A DNA stretch of 64,000 nucleotides, taken from the NCBI GenBank assembly GCA_963757335.1, contig CAVWRJ010000010.1, positions 62,001 through 126,000 of the forward strand. The letters run 5' to 3'. Under the pieces are notes generated by a model. That model did no database searches. It was given only the letters and a program-made list of their open reading frames with translations, and was not told where the DNA came from. A program made the position numbers and the translations under genes. Below, in pieces: positions 48,404 through 56,849 of the stretch (its first letter is position 1; each line of letters opens with the position of its first letter). The DNA is from DASQPA01 sp963757335. GTDB lineage: Bacteria; Acidobacteriota; Thermoanaerobaculia; Multivoradales; UBA5704.

Positions 48404-49501
48404 TTGCTAGACACAGCGCAAATATTCGTCCAGCTAGCGCGTTTGGTCGGTTCCGACAGGCGAGCCGATGCCGTTGCCTTAGCGAGGAGGACGCTCCCCG
48501 GCATCCTGCAAGGGCGTCCCGACCTCAAGCAAGGAATTCTTGATGCCCAGAAGGCGCTTGTTGGAAACGCCACTCGCGCAGTTTCTCCGAGCCCTGTGCC
48601 GGTCGACACCGATAGCCGCTTGGAGCTTCTCCGACGCGAGGAGGTGCCTGAAATTCAACCTGAGCCAGTCTGGCCTCCTACTGTTGAGCAGTCTTTACTA
48701 GAAGTACTCGCCGAGCGTCATAGGGAGACCGAGTTGCTGGCCGCTGGTCTTACTCCAACAAGGAGCCTCCTTTTTGTCGGTCCTCCGGGGGTAGGAAAGA
48801 CCTTGGCCGCTCGTTGGCTAGCCGTTCGTCTAAACCGCCCATTGCTTACCCTTGACCTCGCGGCCGTAATGAGTAGTTTTCTCGGTCGCACGGGAAACAA
48901 TATCCGCTCCGTTCTAGATTACGCGCGAAAATTTACCTCTGTTCTTCTTTTGGACGAATTCGACGCCATCGCCAAAAGGCGAGACGATTCTACAGAAGTC
49001 GGAGAACTCAAGCGACTGGTGACTGTGCTTTTGCAAGCCGTCGATGACTGGCCTGCAAGCGGCGTGCTTATCGCCGCGACTAATCACCCTGAACTTCTTG
49101 ATCCGGCGATCTGGAGGCGATTCGAGCGCATTGTCGAATTTCCTCTTCCCGAGCGAAGCGCTGTTGAGGATGCCATCGCTCGACTTTTCGATCGCGTAAA
49201 TATTTTTCCCGAAGCTATCGCTGCGCTTGCGGTTGCCGTAGAAGGAGAGTCTTTCGCCGATGTTACTCGACGCGTTATTGCCCTACGCCGCAAAGCTCTC
49301 GTTGAGGAACTTGATCTTTCAGGGGCTGTTTTTGAGCTTGCGGCCCAGCTTTCTCATGGACAAGACCGCAATCGACGCCTGAGCATCGCAGGAAGTCTGC
49401 GCGAAGCCGGCCTCTCTCAAAGAAAAATTGCCGATATCACCGGTCTTTCTCGCGACACTATGAGGAAACGCGGAATTGGCGCTCGTGAAGGGATCAAATA
49501 A
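48404..49501 (+). CDS. AAA+ ATPase of an AAA-subtilase gene pair
   Basis: A 365-residue classic AAA ATPase: Walker A GPPGVGKT at residues 126-133, Walker B LLLDEFDAI at 181-189, sensor 1 ATNHPELLD and an arginine-finger-like RRFERIVEFPLP. The N-terminus is a helical domain and the C-terminus a helix-turn-helix-like segment (LREAGLSQRKIADITGLSRDTMRKR). It starts with TTG and has GAGGTGG upstream. Codon use is clearly more AT-rich than the chromosome, suggesting transfer. In other genomes this ATPase is followed by an S8 peptidase; here the partner at 49504 is broken. Confidence 0.88.
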   Translation: MLDTAQIFVQLARLVGSDRRADAVALARRTLPGILQGRPDLKQGILDAQKALVGNATRAVSPSPVPVDTDSRLELLRREEVPEIQPEPVWPPTVEQSLLEVLAERHRETELLAAGLTPTRSLLFVGPPGVGKTLAARWLAVRLNRPLLTLDLAAVMSSFLGRTGNNIRSVLDYARKFTSVLLLDEFDAIAKRRDDSTEVGELKRLVTVLLQAVDDWPASGVLIAATNHPELLDPAIWRRFERIVEFPLPERSAVEDAIARLFDRVNIFPEAIAALAVAVEGESFADVTRRVIALRRKALVEELDLSGAVFELAAQLSHGQDRNRRLSIAGSLREAGLSQRKIADITGLSRDTMRKRGIGAREGIK

Positions 49502-49503
49502 TA

Positions 49504-50081
49504 TGGCTCGTAATAACAACTACCTTTTGGGTCGAGGCGAGAAATTAACAGCTTCTGTTGACGTGCCCTCTGGAGGGTCAGAAAAGAAGCCCCCCTACAC
49601 CTTTTGCTTGGCAAGGTTAAGGTTAACGCAACCCTGATTATTGCTCCGCGCGTAGACCCTGAGCACCCTGGTGCTTATACCCAGAGTGGCGTTGAGGTGG
49701 CATTCCGTCCTCATTCGGAGAAGTACAGAACTTATCGGATGGTAAGGTATCAAGCACCCGACTACCTCTCCATTTTTCTCGGAAAGTAATATGTATTCGG
49801 CGGCCGAGTATGAGCTAAGAGGCGACGGACAGAAGTGGGAGCCATGCTTGAGCAGCACGAAAACTTTTCGGGGGACGAGCCTCTGGGAGCCGTGTTTCGA
49901 TATTGAGTACCAGCATCGGCAGGGAGTCCACGCAGCCGCGGACCCCAAAAAGATTCCATATGCCTTAGTGGTGAGTTTCAGGGCCGACAGAGTGCCGGAT
50001 CTTTATAATCGTGTTGTCCGAACTTACCAAAATATCCTCGTGCCACTCAGGCCAAGGCTGCGAATTGAGTTATTGACCTAG
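49504..50081 (+). pseudogene. S8 (subtilase) peptidase, catalytic domain deleted
   Basis: The first 32 codons (MARNNNYLLGRGEKLT to KKPPYTF) match the N-terminus of the S8 peptidases that follow this AAA ATPase. The next bases jump straight to the C-terminal domain in another frame (TLIIAPRVDPEHPGAYTQSG, SVEVAFRPHSEKYR-like), and one extra T near 49788 shifts it again to AAEYELRGDGQKWEPC, CFDIEYQHRQG and IPYALVVSF. The whole Asp-His-Ser catalytic domain is missing, so no protease can be made. Confidence 0.82.
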
Positions 50082-50279
50082 TTCTTAGGCTTAGGGCCTT
50101 TGAAGGGGCGCGGCCATCATCAGTCATGCTGCTCAGTAGTTATGGATCTTTCGACTAGTGCTGCAGCACTACATCGACGTGGTCGTCGAGGAGCTGGGAT
50201 CAGGCAAACTCGCGCTCCTGTTGGGCTCCGGCCATGCGCTTCGTAAGACCCCCGCCACACCGACGCCCCGCTGTCCGCA

Positions 50280-50531
50280 GTGAGACACAGGCGAGATGCA
50301 GCGGGACACAGGCGAGCCGTCGCCGGCCTTCTGCTGCGTTCAGCGAGTCCTCCTCTGCACGCCGCGGGTCGCGGATGGCGAAGCGAGCCCTCGGACGAGA
50401 CAAGTGCGGGTTCTCCGCTGCGCACAGCGAGTCTCTCGCTGCACGTCGCTGGTCCTCTGCTGTATGGCGCGAGTTCACGGCTGCCGGCGGCCGGTCCCTG
50501 GTGGCGCGCAGCGAGCCCTCCCGTCCCGAGC
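50280..50531. repeat. 21-bp degenerate tandem array C (twelve units)
   Basis: Twelve contiguous 21-bp units starting at 50280. The conserved part is GCGAGTCCTC or GCGGGTCCTC at positions 1-10, with CTGCnC around positions 12-17. The array stands alone between the broken S8 peptidase and the truncated HEPN gene. The 200 bases before it (50082-50279) contain nothing that I recognise. Confidence 0.88.
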
Positions 50532-50577
50532 TGCCGCGATCGGCAACGTCAGCCGGAGGCCATCCTTCCACCATAAT

Positions 50578-50749
50578 GCGTTCCGGGATCGGGCGCGGAA
50601 CGACATTCGACAACTTCTACGTCGGGACCCGCTACCCCGACGGGCACCCCGAGGGCCCGCCCTTCGAGCACTATGGGGAGATCCAGAGCGGAGAGGCGAT
50701 TCGCTATGCCGGTGAGATCCTTGTCTTCGTCCGTGCTCAGGTGGCCTGA
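50578..50749 (+). pseudogene. HEPN-domain toxin, C-terminal fragment
   Basis: About 57 codons encode TFDNFYVGTRYPDGHPEGPPFEHYGEI and AIRYAGEILVFVRAQVA, the last two helices of a HEPN domain of the kind encoded next to MNT nucleotidyltransferases (TRYPNG...EGAP motif followed by the terminal helix). The N-terminal helices with the RxxxxH RNase motif are absent; array C occupies that place. The fragment overlaps the start of the MNT gene, as in complete pairs. Confidence 0.75.
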
Positions 50750-51074
50750 CCGCCGCGAGGTGGAGCGGCGGGTTGCCGAATGGGCCTGCGAGGAGGCGCC
50801 GCGCCACCCCGGGCTCCTCCGCCTCGGCTACTTCGGTTCCTATGCCCGGGGGGACGCCGGGGTGGGCAGCGACCTCGATCTGATCGCGGTGGTCGAATCG
50901 TCGTCCGACCCCTTCGAGCGCCGCGCGCTCGGCTGGGACCTCAGCCCACTCCCCGTCCCCGCGGAGCTCCTCGTCTATTCCCGAGAGGAGTGGGAACGGC
51001 TCCAGCAAGAGGGCGGCCGCTTCGCACGGACGCTGCAGCAGGAAGCTCGCTGGCTCCGGCTAGAGTCAAGCTAG
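50706..51074 (+). CDS. MNT-type minimal nucleotidyltransferase (antitoxin)
   Basis: A 122-residue protein of the minimal nucleotidyltransferase family: YFGSYARGDAGVGSDLDLIAVVE has the G-S motif followed by the DxD metal ligands. In HEPN/MNT systems it AMPylates the HEPN toxin to neutralise it. The fold looks complete and in frame. Its start overlaps the end of the HEPN fragment by 44 bp. Without a functional HEPN it is an orphan antitoxin. Confidence 0.88.
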   Translation: MPVRSLSSSVLRWPDRREVERRVAEWACEEAPRHPGLLRLGYFGSYARGDAGVGSDLDLIAVVESSSDPFERRALGWDLSPLPVPAELLVYSREEWERLQQEGGRFARTLQQEARWLRLESS

Positions 51075-51333
51075 TGGGCTGTCACAGCAGAATTGAACGG
51101 TTGGTCGCGGAGTGGCGCGACAAGGCGAGCCAACGGTGGAACAGGACGGTCGAGGAGAACGCCCCCCATAGCCATTCTGACCACAAGCAGGTGGGAGCGC
51201 TACGCTCACGGCGGAAGAGGTGCCGAGCCCGGATCTTGGTCTTCCTGGCGACCAGGCATCTCCTTGGCTTCCGCCAAGAGGGTGGAGAACGGTTCCTGAT
51301 TGCCTGCGGCGAGACCTTCACCGCAGCGGGCGC

Positions 51334-51606
51334 CTACGCTTTTAGGGCGGTGACGTTCTGATCCGCGGCGGAATCGTTCTTGTTTGGAGCGGTGACGTTC
51401 TGTTCTGCGGCCGAACGGTTCTTGTTTGGAGCGGTGCAGCTCTCTTCTGCGGCGGAACGGTTCTTGTCTGGAGCGGTGCAGTTCCATTCCGCGGCGGTTG
51501 ACCTCTGCTCCGCCGCAGTGCGGATCTGCTCTCGCCCAAAACGGTTCTGCTCCGCCGCGGTTGGCCTCTCAACCGCCCGTAACCAGAGCTGCTCCGCTCC
51601 AGTCGT
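51334..51606. repeat. 21-bp degenerate tandem array D (thirteen units)
   Basis: Thirteen units of 21 bp starting at 51334. Several units begin GTTCTTGTTTGG or GTTCTGnTCnGC, and alternate so that a 42-bp dimer can be seen in the first half (…GGAGCGGTGAC alternating with …CGGCCGAACG). The later units are more diverged. It lies downstream of the MNT gene and before the convergent DUF190 gene. The stretch 51075-51333 has no gene that I can support. Confidence 0.88.
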
Positions 51607-51729
51607 GTGCGCCACCGCGGCAAACCTGTACCGGGCCGGGGCAGTTCGGTCGCAATCCGCTCCTTGCGCCGACCCTCCGGAGCCTGCCTGGCGCCATCTG
51701 TCAATTCTGCCTTGACAGACCACTAGTTT

Positions 51730-52179
51730 CTAGGAGCCTGCAGATCCTCCTGAGTAGGCGGTCACCGCTTGCAGGCACACCGTGGCGGTTAGCCCGGCGC
51801 CAGACACCACTCCCGTGGGCGCCTCAGTGCGTGTGCGGGTGATCCGCTCGCGGACGCGGTAGAAGATGACCTGGACCTTCTCCAGGGTCACCAATCCCTC
51901 GGGGATCAGGCCGTCGAGCTCGGGGAGGAAGGCGTCGATTTTCTCCTGCTTGTCGACGATCTCGACCACGATCGGCAGGTTCTCGGCGAGGTGGACGATG
52001 CGCGAGGTGTGGACGAGGCTGTGGGCTCCGAAGCCCTCGAAGCCGCGGAAGACGGTCGCCCCCGCGAGCCCCTTCGCCCGCGCCCGCTGGACGATGGCCT
52101 CGTAGAGGGGGATCCCCTCATGGCGATCCGAGTCGCCGATGAAGATCCGGAGCAGGACGCCTTCGCCTTCGAGCTTCAT
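51730..52179 (-). CDS. DUF190 family protein
   Basis: A 149-residue protein with the PII-like ferredoxin fold of DUF190: EGVLLRIFIGDSDRHEGIPLYEAIVQRARAKGLAGATVFRGFEGFG and LENLPIVVEIVDKQEKIDAFLPEL. It lies 12 bp after the fluoride channel gene. Fusions and neighbours of DUF190 with CrcB/FluC are common, and it may regulate the channel in response to a small ligand (inference). The last 35 residues are unrelated to the family and end near the repeats of array D. Confidence 0.87.
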   Translation of the reverse strand: MKLEGEGVLLRIFIGDSDRHEGIPLYEAIVQRARAKGLAGATVFRGFEGFGAHSLVHTSRIVHLAENLPIVVEIVDKQEKIDAFLPELDGLIPEGLVTLEKVQVIFYRVRERITRTRTEAPTGVVSGAGLTATVCLQAVTAYSGGSAGS

Positions 52180-52191
52180 GGGGACCTCTTT

Positions 52192-52593
52192 CTAGACGAC
52201 CTGGGACAGCGTATCGCCGGCCCAGACGCCCACCAGGCAACAGGCGGGAGCGCCGAGGCCGTTGAGCGCGGCGAGCGCGAAGCTCCCCTCCTGGACCAGA
52301 CGCAGGGTCTCCAGGGCAAAGGAGGAGAAGGTGGTGTAACCGCCGAGGATGCCGATCAAGACGAAGGAGCGGAACTCCGGGGAGACCACCCGCCGCTCGT
52401 CGAAGAGGCCGGCCAGGAAACCCATCAGGAGGCAGCCGGTCAGGTTGACGACGAAGGTGCCCCAGGGGAGGGCGGGGCCGAGCGAGCCCCAGCGGAGGAG
52501 GACGGGCGAGCGTTGCACCCAGCTCTCGAGGAGATAGCGGGCGACCGCTCCGATTCCCCCGCCGACGGCGATGGCGAGAATTCGCCCGAGCAC
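52192..52593 (-). CDS. fluC: Fluoride ion channel FluC/CrcB
   Basis: A 133-residue membrane protein with four helices. The FluC signatures are present: GGIGAVARYLLE near the start, WGTFVVNLTGCLLMGF with the structural asparagine, and GILGGYTTFSSF with the Phe-box and Na+ site. It works as a dimer that exports fluoride. It lies between the Rrf2 gene and DUF190 in one operon. No fluoride riboswitch is visible in the 46 bases upstream. Confidence 0.94.
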   Translation of the reverse strand: MLGRILAIAVGGGIGAVARYLLESWVQRSPVLLRWGSLGPALPWGTFVVNLTGCLLMGFLAGLFDERRVVSPEFRSFVLIGILGGYTTFSSFALETLRLVQEGSFALAALNGLGAPACCLVGVWAGDTLSQVV

Positions 52594-52639
52594 GGCTCTC
52601 AGACCGCCCCGGCCGTCCAGGCCGCCCCGCCCGCCGGCA

Positions 52640-53137
52640 TCACTCGACGAGGATGGGGAGGAGCGTGCGCACGGTCGTCGCGGGCGACAGGTCGCGCGGG
52701 ATCAGGATATGGCGATCGAGGATGTCCCGCTGGCGGGCGATCAGGACGTCGAGCGTGGTCTCGGTCAAAATACGCTCGACCGCCCGCTTGACCTCCAGGA
52801 AGACCTCGCGGATGGAGCAGTGATCCGGCCCGAAGTCGATCGTGCAGGGGAGGGCGAGGATCTGGTCGACGGCGGTGATCTGCCCTTCGAGGGTGATCAG
52901 GATCTGCCGGAGCGAGATGTCGGCGGCCGGCCGGCCGAGGATGTGCCCTCCCTGCGGACCGCGGTTCGACTGGATCAGCCGGTCCTTCGAGAGGAGGGCT
53001 AAAATCTGGCGCAGGTAGGGTTCCGGAATGCCCTGGCGGCTGGCGATCTCATGGCTGGTGACGGGGCCCTCCTCGGAGTGCATCCCGATATAGAGCATCG
53101 CCCGGATTCCGTACTCGCCTTTGGTGGAAATTTTCAT
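52640..53137 (-). CDS. Rrf2-family transcriptional regulator
   Basis: A 165-residue protein with the Rrf2 start MKISTKGEYGIRAMLYIGMH and a winged-helix recognition segment (ASRQGIPEPYLRQILALLSKDRLI then RGPQGGHILGR). Many relatives ligate an Fe-S cluster by three Cys; here only two are in that region (PCTIDFGPDHC), so cluster binding is doubtful. It heads the operon with fluC and DUF190 and may control them. A TGcTAAACT extended -10 lies upstream at 53165. Confidence 0.9.
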   Translation of the reverse strand: MKISTKGEYGIRAMLYIGMHSEEGPVTSHEIASRQGIPEPYLRQILALLSKDRLIQSNRGPQGGHILGRPAADISLRQILITLEGQITAVDQILALPCTIDFGPDHCSIREVFLEVKRAVERILTETTLDVLIARQRDILDRHILIPRDLSPATTVRTLLPILVE

Positions 53138-53164
53138 CCGGAGTATCTTCTGGAAGTAGGTGTC

Positions 53165-53173
53165 AGTTTAGCA
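53165..53173 (-). promoter_or_regulatory. Extended -10 promoter of the Rrf2 operon
   Basis: On the minus strand TGcTAAACT, hexamer 53165-53170, giving a leader of about 20 bases to the ATG at 53137. Confidence 0.45.
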
Positions 53174-53256
53174 CAGGGGGACCTCCCGGGGTCGTCGTGG
53201 AGGGAGGGTAGGGGGCGCGCGAAGCCCCTGCCGGAGATAATTCTTCGGGCTAGGAG

Positions 53257-53948
53257 CTACGCCGGATCAATCCGGCTTCGAAGCCCAGCGCCCGAGAGAT
53301 CGGGAATGCCGCTATGGCGGCGGGAGCGGTCGAGCCGCACCGCCTCCATGCCGGCGGCGATCGCCCCCTCGACATCATCCAAGGGGCTGTCGCCGACGTG
53401 GAGGGCCTCACCCGGCTCGACCTCAAGCCGCCGCAAGGCCTCGGTGAATATGCGGCCGTCGGGCTTCTCGACTCCCACCTCCGAGGAGGTCACGACGGCG
53501 TCGAAGAAGGGGGTGAGCCCGAGCCGTTTGAGGAGGAGCGGCAGGCGCTGGTCCCAGTTGCTGATCACTGCGAGGCGGAGCCTTGCTCCCGGAGGGCCGT
53601 CAAGACCTCCCGCACCTCGGGGTAGACCTCCCAGGCCTCGGGGGTGCCGAAGCGGTGGAACAGCTCGGCGGCGGCGAAGCGCGACGGGACGGGAGCTTCG
53701 AGGTGCTCGGCCAGGCGCTCGAGGAAGCGCTGCCAGAAACCGCGCGCTCCCTCCGGGTGGGAGCGGAAGCGGTCGCGTCCGGGGTCGGCCGAGCAGGCGA
53801 GCTCCTGCCAGACGAGGCGCACCAGCCGTCCGGCCTCGCCCGGGGAGACCGCGATTCCGTGCCGGGAGAGCACCTCGGCGTAGAGCTCGCCGAGGCGCGG
53901 GGAGTGGAGGAGGGTCCCGGTGACGTCGAAGGTTACGGCTCGAATCAT
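53257..53948 (-). pseudogene. HAD-superfamily hydrolase with one frameshift
   Basis: A HAD phosphatase of about 230 residues. The first motif is FDVTGTL (the second Asp is Thr, as in HDHD3-like members), the cap follows, then the frame breaks near 53580 after LTALREQGS. The downstream frame has the serine motif VISNWD, then EVGVEKPDGRIF with the lysine, and the acidic motif HVGDSPLDDVEGA. One missing base explains the break. Phosphatase activity would depend on the real sequence. Confidence 0.82.
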
Positions 53949-53968
53949 CGCTGTGATAATTTCCCGGC

Positions 53969-54172
53969 GTGCCCCCCGCCTTCTTCGCGTCCCCCACGCC
54001 GCGCGCCGCCCTCGCGCTGGCGCTCCTCTCGCTCTGGATGGCGGGGCTGTTCTCCGGTGTCTTCGCGGGCGGTGCGGTCCATCTCCTCTTCGTGGGCTCC
54101 CTGCTGCTCTTCCCCTGGCGCTCGCTCCGGCGGCTTAAGACTTCCCCCGGAACGCCTCGACCGGGTTGGTGA
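53969..54172 (+). CDS. Small hydrophobic membrane protein
   Basis: A 67-residue protein with two transmembrane segments (AALALALLSLWMAGLFSGVF and AVHLLFVGSLLLFPW). It begins with GTG, and a TGtGATAAT extended -10 (hexamer 53955-53960) ends nine bases earlier, so the leader would be two or three bases. Similar tiny two-helix proteins are widespread and of unknown role. Its end overlaps the convergent FAH gene by 38 bp. Confidence 0.65.
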   Translation: MPPAFFASPTPRAALALALLSLWMAGLFSGVFAGGAVHLLFVGSLLLFPWRSLRRLKTSPGTPRPGW

Positions 54173-54914
54173 GCACCCCGAGCCCGGGGATCTCGACCTC
54201 CAGAGTGTCGCCGTCGGCGAGCGGACCCACCCCGGCGGGGGTGCCGGTCAAGATCACGTCGCCCGGCTCCAGGGTCATGAAGCGCGAGGTGTAGACGAGG
54301 AGCTCGACGATCCCCCACTCCATCTCGCGCACGTGGCCGCGCTGGCGCTCCTCGCCGTTGACCCGGGTGATCACGGCGAGGTCTGCCAGGTCGGCGCCGA
54401 CCCAGATCGCCGGCCCCAGGGGGCAGAAGGTGTCGAAGCCCTTGCCGCGGGCGAAGGTGGCGTCCTTTTTCTGGAGATCGCGGGCGGTGACGTCGCAGGC
54501 GCAGGTGATGCCCAGGACAGCGCTCCGCGCGGCCTCCGGATCGGCGCGGGTGAGCCGTTGGCCGACGACGACGGCGATCTCCCCCTCGTACTCCACCCGC
54601 TGGCTCTCGGGCGGTAGGACGACGGGCGCCAGGGGGCCGAGGAGCGCCGAGGTGGCTTTCAAGAAGATCAGCGGCTCGACAGGCATCGGGTTGTCGAGCT
54701 CCTTGGCGTGCTCGCGGTAGTTGCGGCCGATGCCCACGATCTTGCCCGGCACGATGGGGACGAGGAGTCCGGCCGACTCCGGGTCAACCGTACGGCCGAG
54801 CTCCCAGCCGCCGGGCCGGGTCTCGAAGGGGTCGGAGTAGAGGACCGAGAGCGGCGCCCCCGGCTCCTCGGCGACGGCGTAGAAACCTTCCGGTCCGATG
54901 CGGTAGAGGAGCAT
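54135..54914 (-). CDS. Fumarylacetoacetate hydrolase family protein
   Basis: A 259-residue metal-dependent enzyme. Family motifs are intact: GIGRNYREHAKELDNPMP, FLKATSALLGP, YEGEIAVVVGQ with the metal-binding Glu residues, CDVTARDLQKKD and LTGTPAGVGPLADGD. Members hydrolyse or decarboxylate C-C bonds in 2-oxo acids; substrate unknown. On the minus strand TACAAT (54922-54927) ends seven bases before the ATG at 54914, a leaderless arrangement. It is downstream of the ABC importer genes on the same strand. Confidence 0.93.
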   Translation of the reverse strand: MLLYRIGPEGFYAVAEEPGAPLSVLYSDPFETRPGGWELGRTVDPESAGLLVPIVPGKIVGIGRNYREHAKELDNPMPVEPLIFLKATSALLGPLAPVVLPPESQRVEYEGEIAVVVGQRLTRADPEAARSAVLGITCACDVTARDLQKKDATFARGKGFDTFCPLGPAIWVGADLADLAVITRVNGEERQRGHVREMEWGIVELLVYTSRFMTLEPGDVILTGTPAGVGPLADGDTLEVEIPGLGVLTNPVEAFRGKS

Positions 54915-54940
54915 GGCCCCTATTGTACCCAGAGGCGTAC

Positions 54941-54980
54941 CCAAGAGCGCCCAAGAGCGCCTAGGAGCGCCTAGGAGCGC
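54941..54980. repeat. Four 10-bp direct repeats
   Basis: CCAAGAGCGC occurs twice and CTAGGAGCGC twice in tandem. The last unit includes the stop codon of the permease gene. Ten bases match one helical turn. Confidence 0.8.
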
Positions 54981-56067
54981 CGGCGTAGGAGCAGCAGCCA
55001 GAGGAAGAACGGTCCGCCGAGGAGCGCCGTGAGCACCCCGACCGGCAGCTCGGCGGGGGCCATCACCACCCGCGCTCCGGCGTCGCAGAGGGCGAGAAAG
55101 GCACCGCCGCCCAGGAGGCAGGCGGGGGCGAGGATCAGGTGGTCCTGCCCCACCGAGCGGCGGAGCATGTGGGGGACCATCAGGCCCACGAAGCCGATCG
55201 GCCCCGCCATGGCGACCAGGGCGCCGATCATCAGCGAGGTGACGAGGAGGATCTCCAGGCGCAGCCGGCCGAGGTCGATGCCGCGGCTCGCCGCCATCTC
55301 CTCGCCGGTCAAGAGAAGGTTCAGGTCCCAGCGCCTGAGGAGGAGGAAAGCGCTCCCCCCGAGCACCCAGGGGAGGAGCCAGAGGACCTCGCGATAGCCG
55401 GCGACCGAGAGCCCGCCCATCATCCAGCGCACCATCCGGAAGGTCTGGGTCGAGTCGGAGAGGTACTGGACGAAGAGGATCAGGGCCGAGCAGGAGAGGG
55501 AGACGGCGATGCCGGCGAGGAGCAGAGTCCCGGTCTCCTCCCCCTGGCGCCTCCCCCGAGGCCGACGACGAGGCCGGTCGCCGCGAGCGCCCCGGCGAAG
55601 GCGAAGAGGGTGAGGAGGGGGAGGCCGAGGAGCTGCCGGCCCTCGGTGAGGCGGAGGGCGAGGACCGCCCCAGGGCGGCGCCGCTCGCCACCCCCAGGGT
55701 GTAGGGCTCGGCGAGCGGGTTCCTGAAGAGGGTCTGAAAGCCGAGCCCCGAGACCGCGAGCCGCCCCCGGCCAAGAGAGAAGGATCACCCGCGGCAGGCG
55801 GAGCTGCCAGAAGATCGGCGACGCCATGGGTGGCCGTGGAGGAGCTCGCGGGCGAGGGACGCATGGCTGCCGAGGAGCGGCGCCCGAGGAGCACCGCCAC
55901 CCAGAAGAGGGAGAGGAGGGGAGGGCGAGGGCCGGCCGCCGGCCCCGAGGGTGATCGGGAGGTCTTGGCTCCGTCTGGTTCCGAGGACCGGCGACTGGCT
56001 GCGCGAAGCGCCCGAAGGAGCCGGCCCGCAGGATAAGACGGAGCCAGGACCGATCAGGACGGCTCAT
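54971..56067 (-). pseudogene. FecCD-type ABC permease (BtuC-like), frameshifted and carrying a hairpin element
   Basis: An importer permease of about 340 residues. The C-terminal two thirds (LLLAGIAVSLSCSALILFVQY, WLLPWVLGGSAFLLLRRW, GPIGFVGLMVPHMLRRSVG) are in one frame and typical of FecCD. The first third is scattered over other frames (GFQTLFRNPLAEPYTLGVASGA, LLTLFAFAGALAATGLV). The ATG at 56067 overlaps the ATPase stop (ATGA). From codon 6 the reading frame passes through the 91-bp hairpin element at 55961-56051. Several single-base errors are needed to explain it. Confidence 0.78.
55961..56051. repeat. 91-bp hairpin element, copy 2, inside a gene start
   Basis: Inverted arms of 16 bp (55961-55976 and 56036-56051, one mismatch) with the unit GGTCTTGGCTCCGTCT on the plus strand. 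The core 55992-56020 is identical to that of the copy at 1309-1398 read in the opposite orientation. It begins right after the fifth codon of the permease gene. Confidence 0.85.
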
Positions 56068-56849
56068 GGCGCCAGCTCCAGGAGGGTCACCGGCCGCTCG
56101 CCGCCACGGACGACCTCGAAGCGGGTGCCGAAGAGGTGGCGAGGAGCTCCGGGCGGAGGATCTCGGCCGGGCTCCCCACCGCCAGGGCCCGGCCGCCGGA
56201 GAGGGCGAGCAGCCGGTCGCCCAGGAGCGAAGCGAGGTTGAGGTCGTGGGTGGCGGCGACGACCGTCCGCCCGGTCTCCCCTTTGAGCTTAAAGAGGAGC
56301 GCCGCCACCTCCCGCTGGTGACGGGCGTCGAGGTGGGTCGTGGGCTCGTCGAGCGCCAGGAGCTCGGCCTCCTGCGCCAGGGCGGCGGCGATGTAGACCG
56401 CCTGCCGCTCGCCCCCCGACAGCTGGTCTAAAGGCCGCTCGCGGAGATCGGCGATCCCGACGACCGCGAGCGCCTCCTCGGCGGCAGCGAAGTCCGCCGT
56501 CCGCGGCCCAGCTGGAACGGCGAGAGGTGAGGATAGCGCCGAGGAGCACCACCTCGAAGACGGTGAGCGGCACCGAGGCGGGGCGGACCTGGGGGACGTA
56601 GGCGATGTGGCGCGCCCGCTCCCGCCGGGGGAGGCTCGGGAGGGGCCGGCCGCGGTAGAGGATCTCGCCGCCGGCCGGCGGGAGGAGGCCGGTCGAGAGC
56701 CGCAGGAGAGTGGTCTTCCCCGCCCCGTTGGGCCCCACCACCATCAGGCACTCGCCGGCGAAGACGTCGAGGTCGAGCGGCCCCAGGATCGTCCGCGTTC
56801 CCGCCCGCCAGGTGAGGCCGCGGGCGGCGAGGAGCGGCGGACCGCTCAC
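56064..56849 (-). pseudogene. ABC importer ATPase (BtuD/HmuV-like), frameshifted
   Basis: The GTG start at 56849 overlaps the stop of the binding-protein gene (GTGA). The first half is in frame: Walker A GPNGAGKTTLLRL and VPQVRPASVPLTVFEVVLLG (Q-loop). Then the frame breaks near 56510. LSGGERQAV-type signature, Walker B LALDEPTTHLDARHQ and the switch His in ATHDLNLASLLGDRLLAL are found in other frames. The end LFGTRFEV and LLELAP-stop is in a third frame. It powered uptake of a corrinoid, heme or siderophore; no cobalamin riboswitch is present nearby. Confidence 0.78.

Noticed and set aside
52594..52640. Fluoride riboswitch upstream of fluC
   Set aside because: Only 46 bases separate fluC from the Rrf2 stop, with no pseudoknot-like crcB motif visible.
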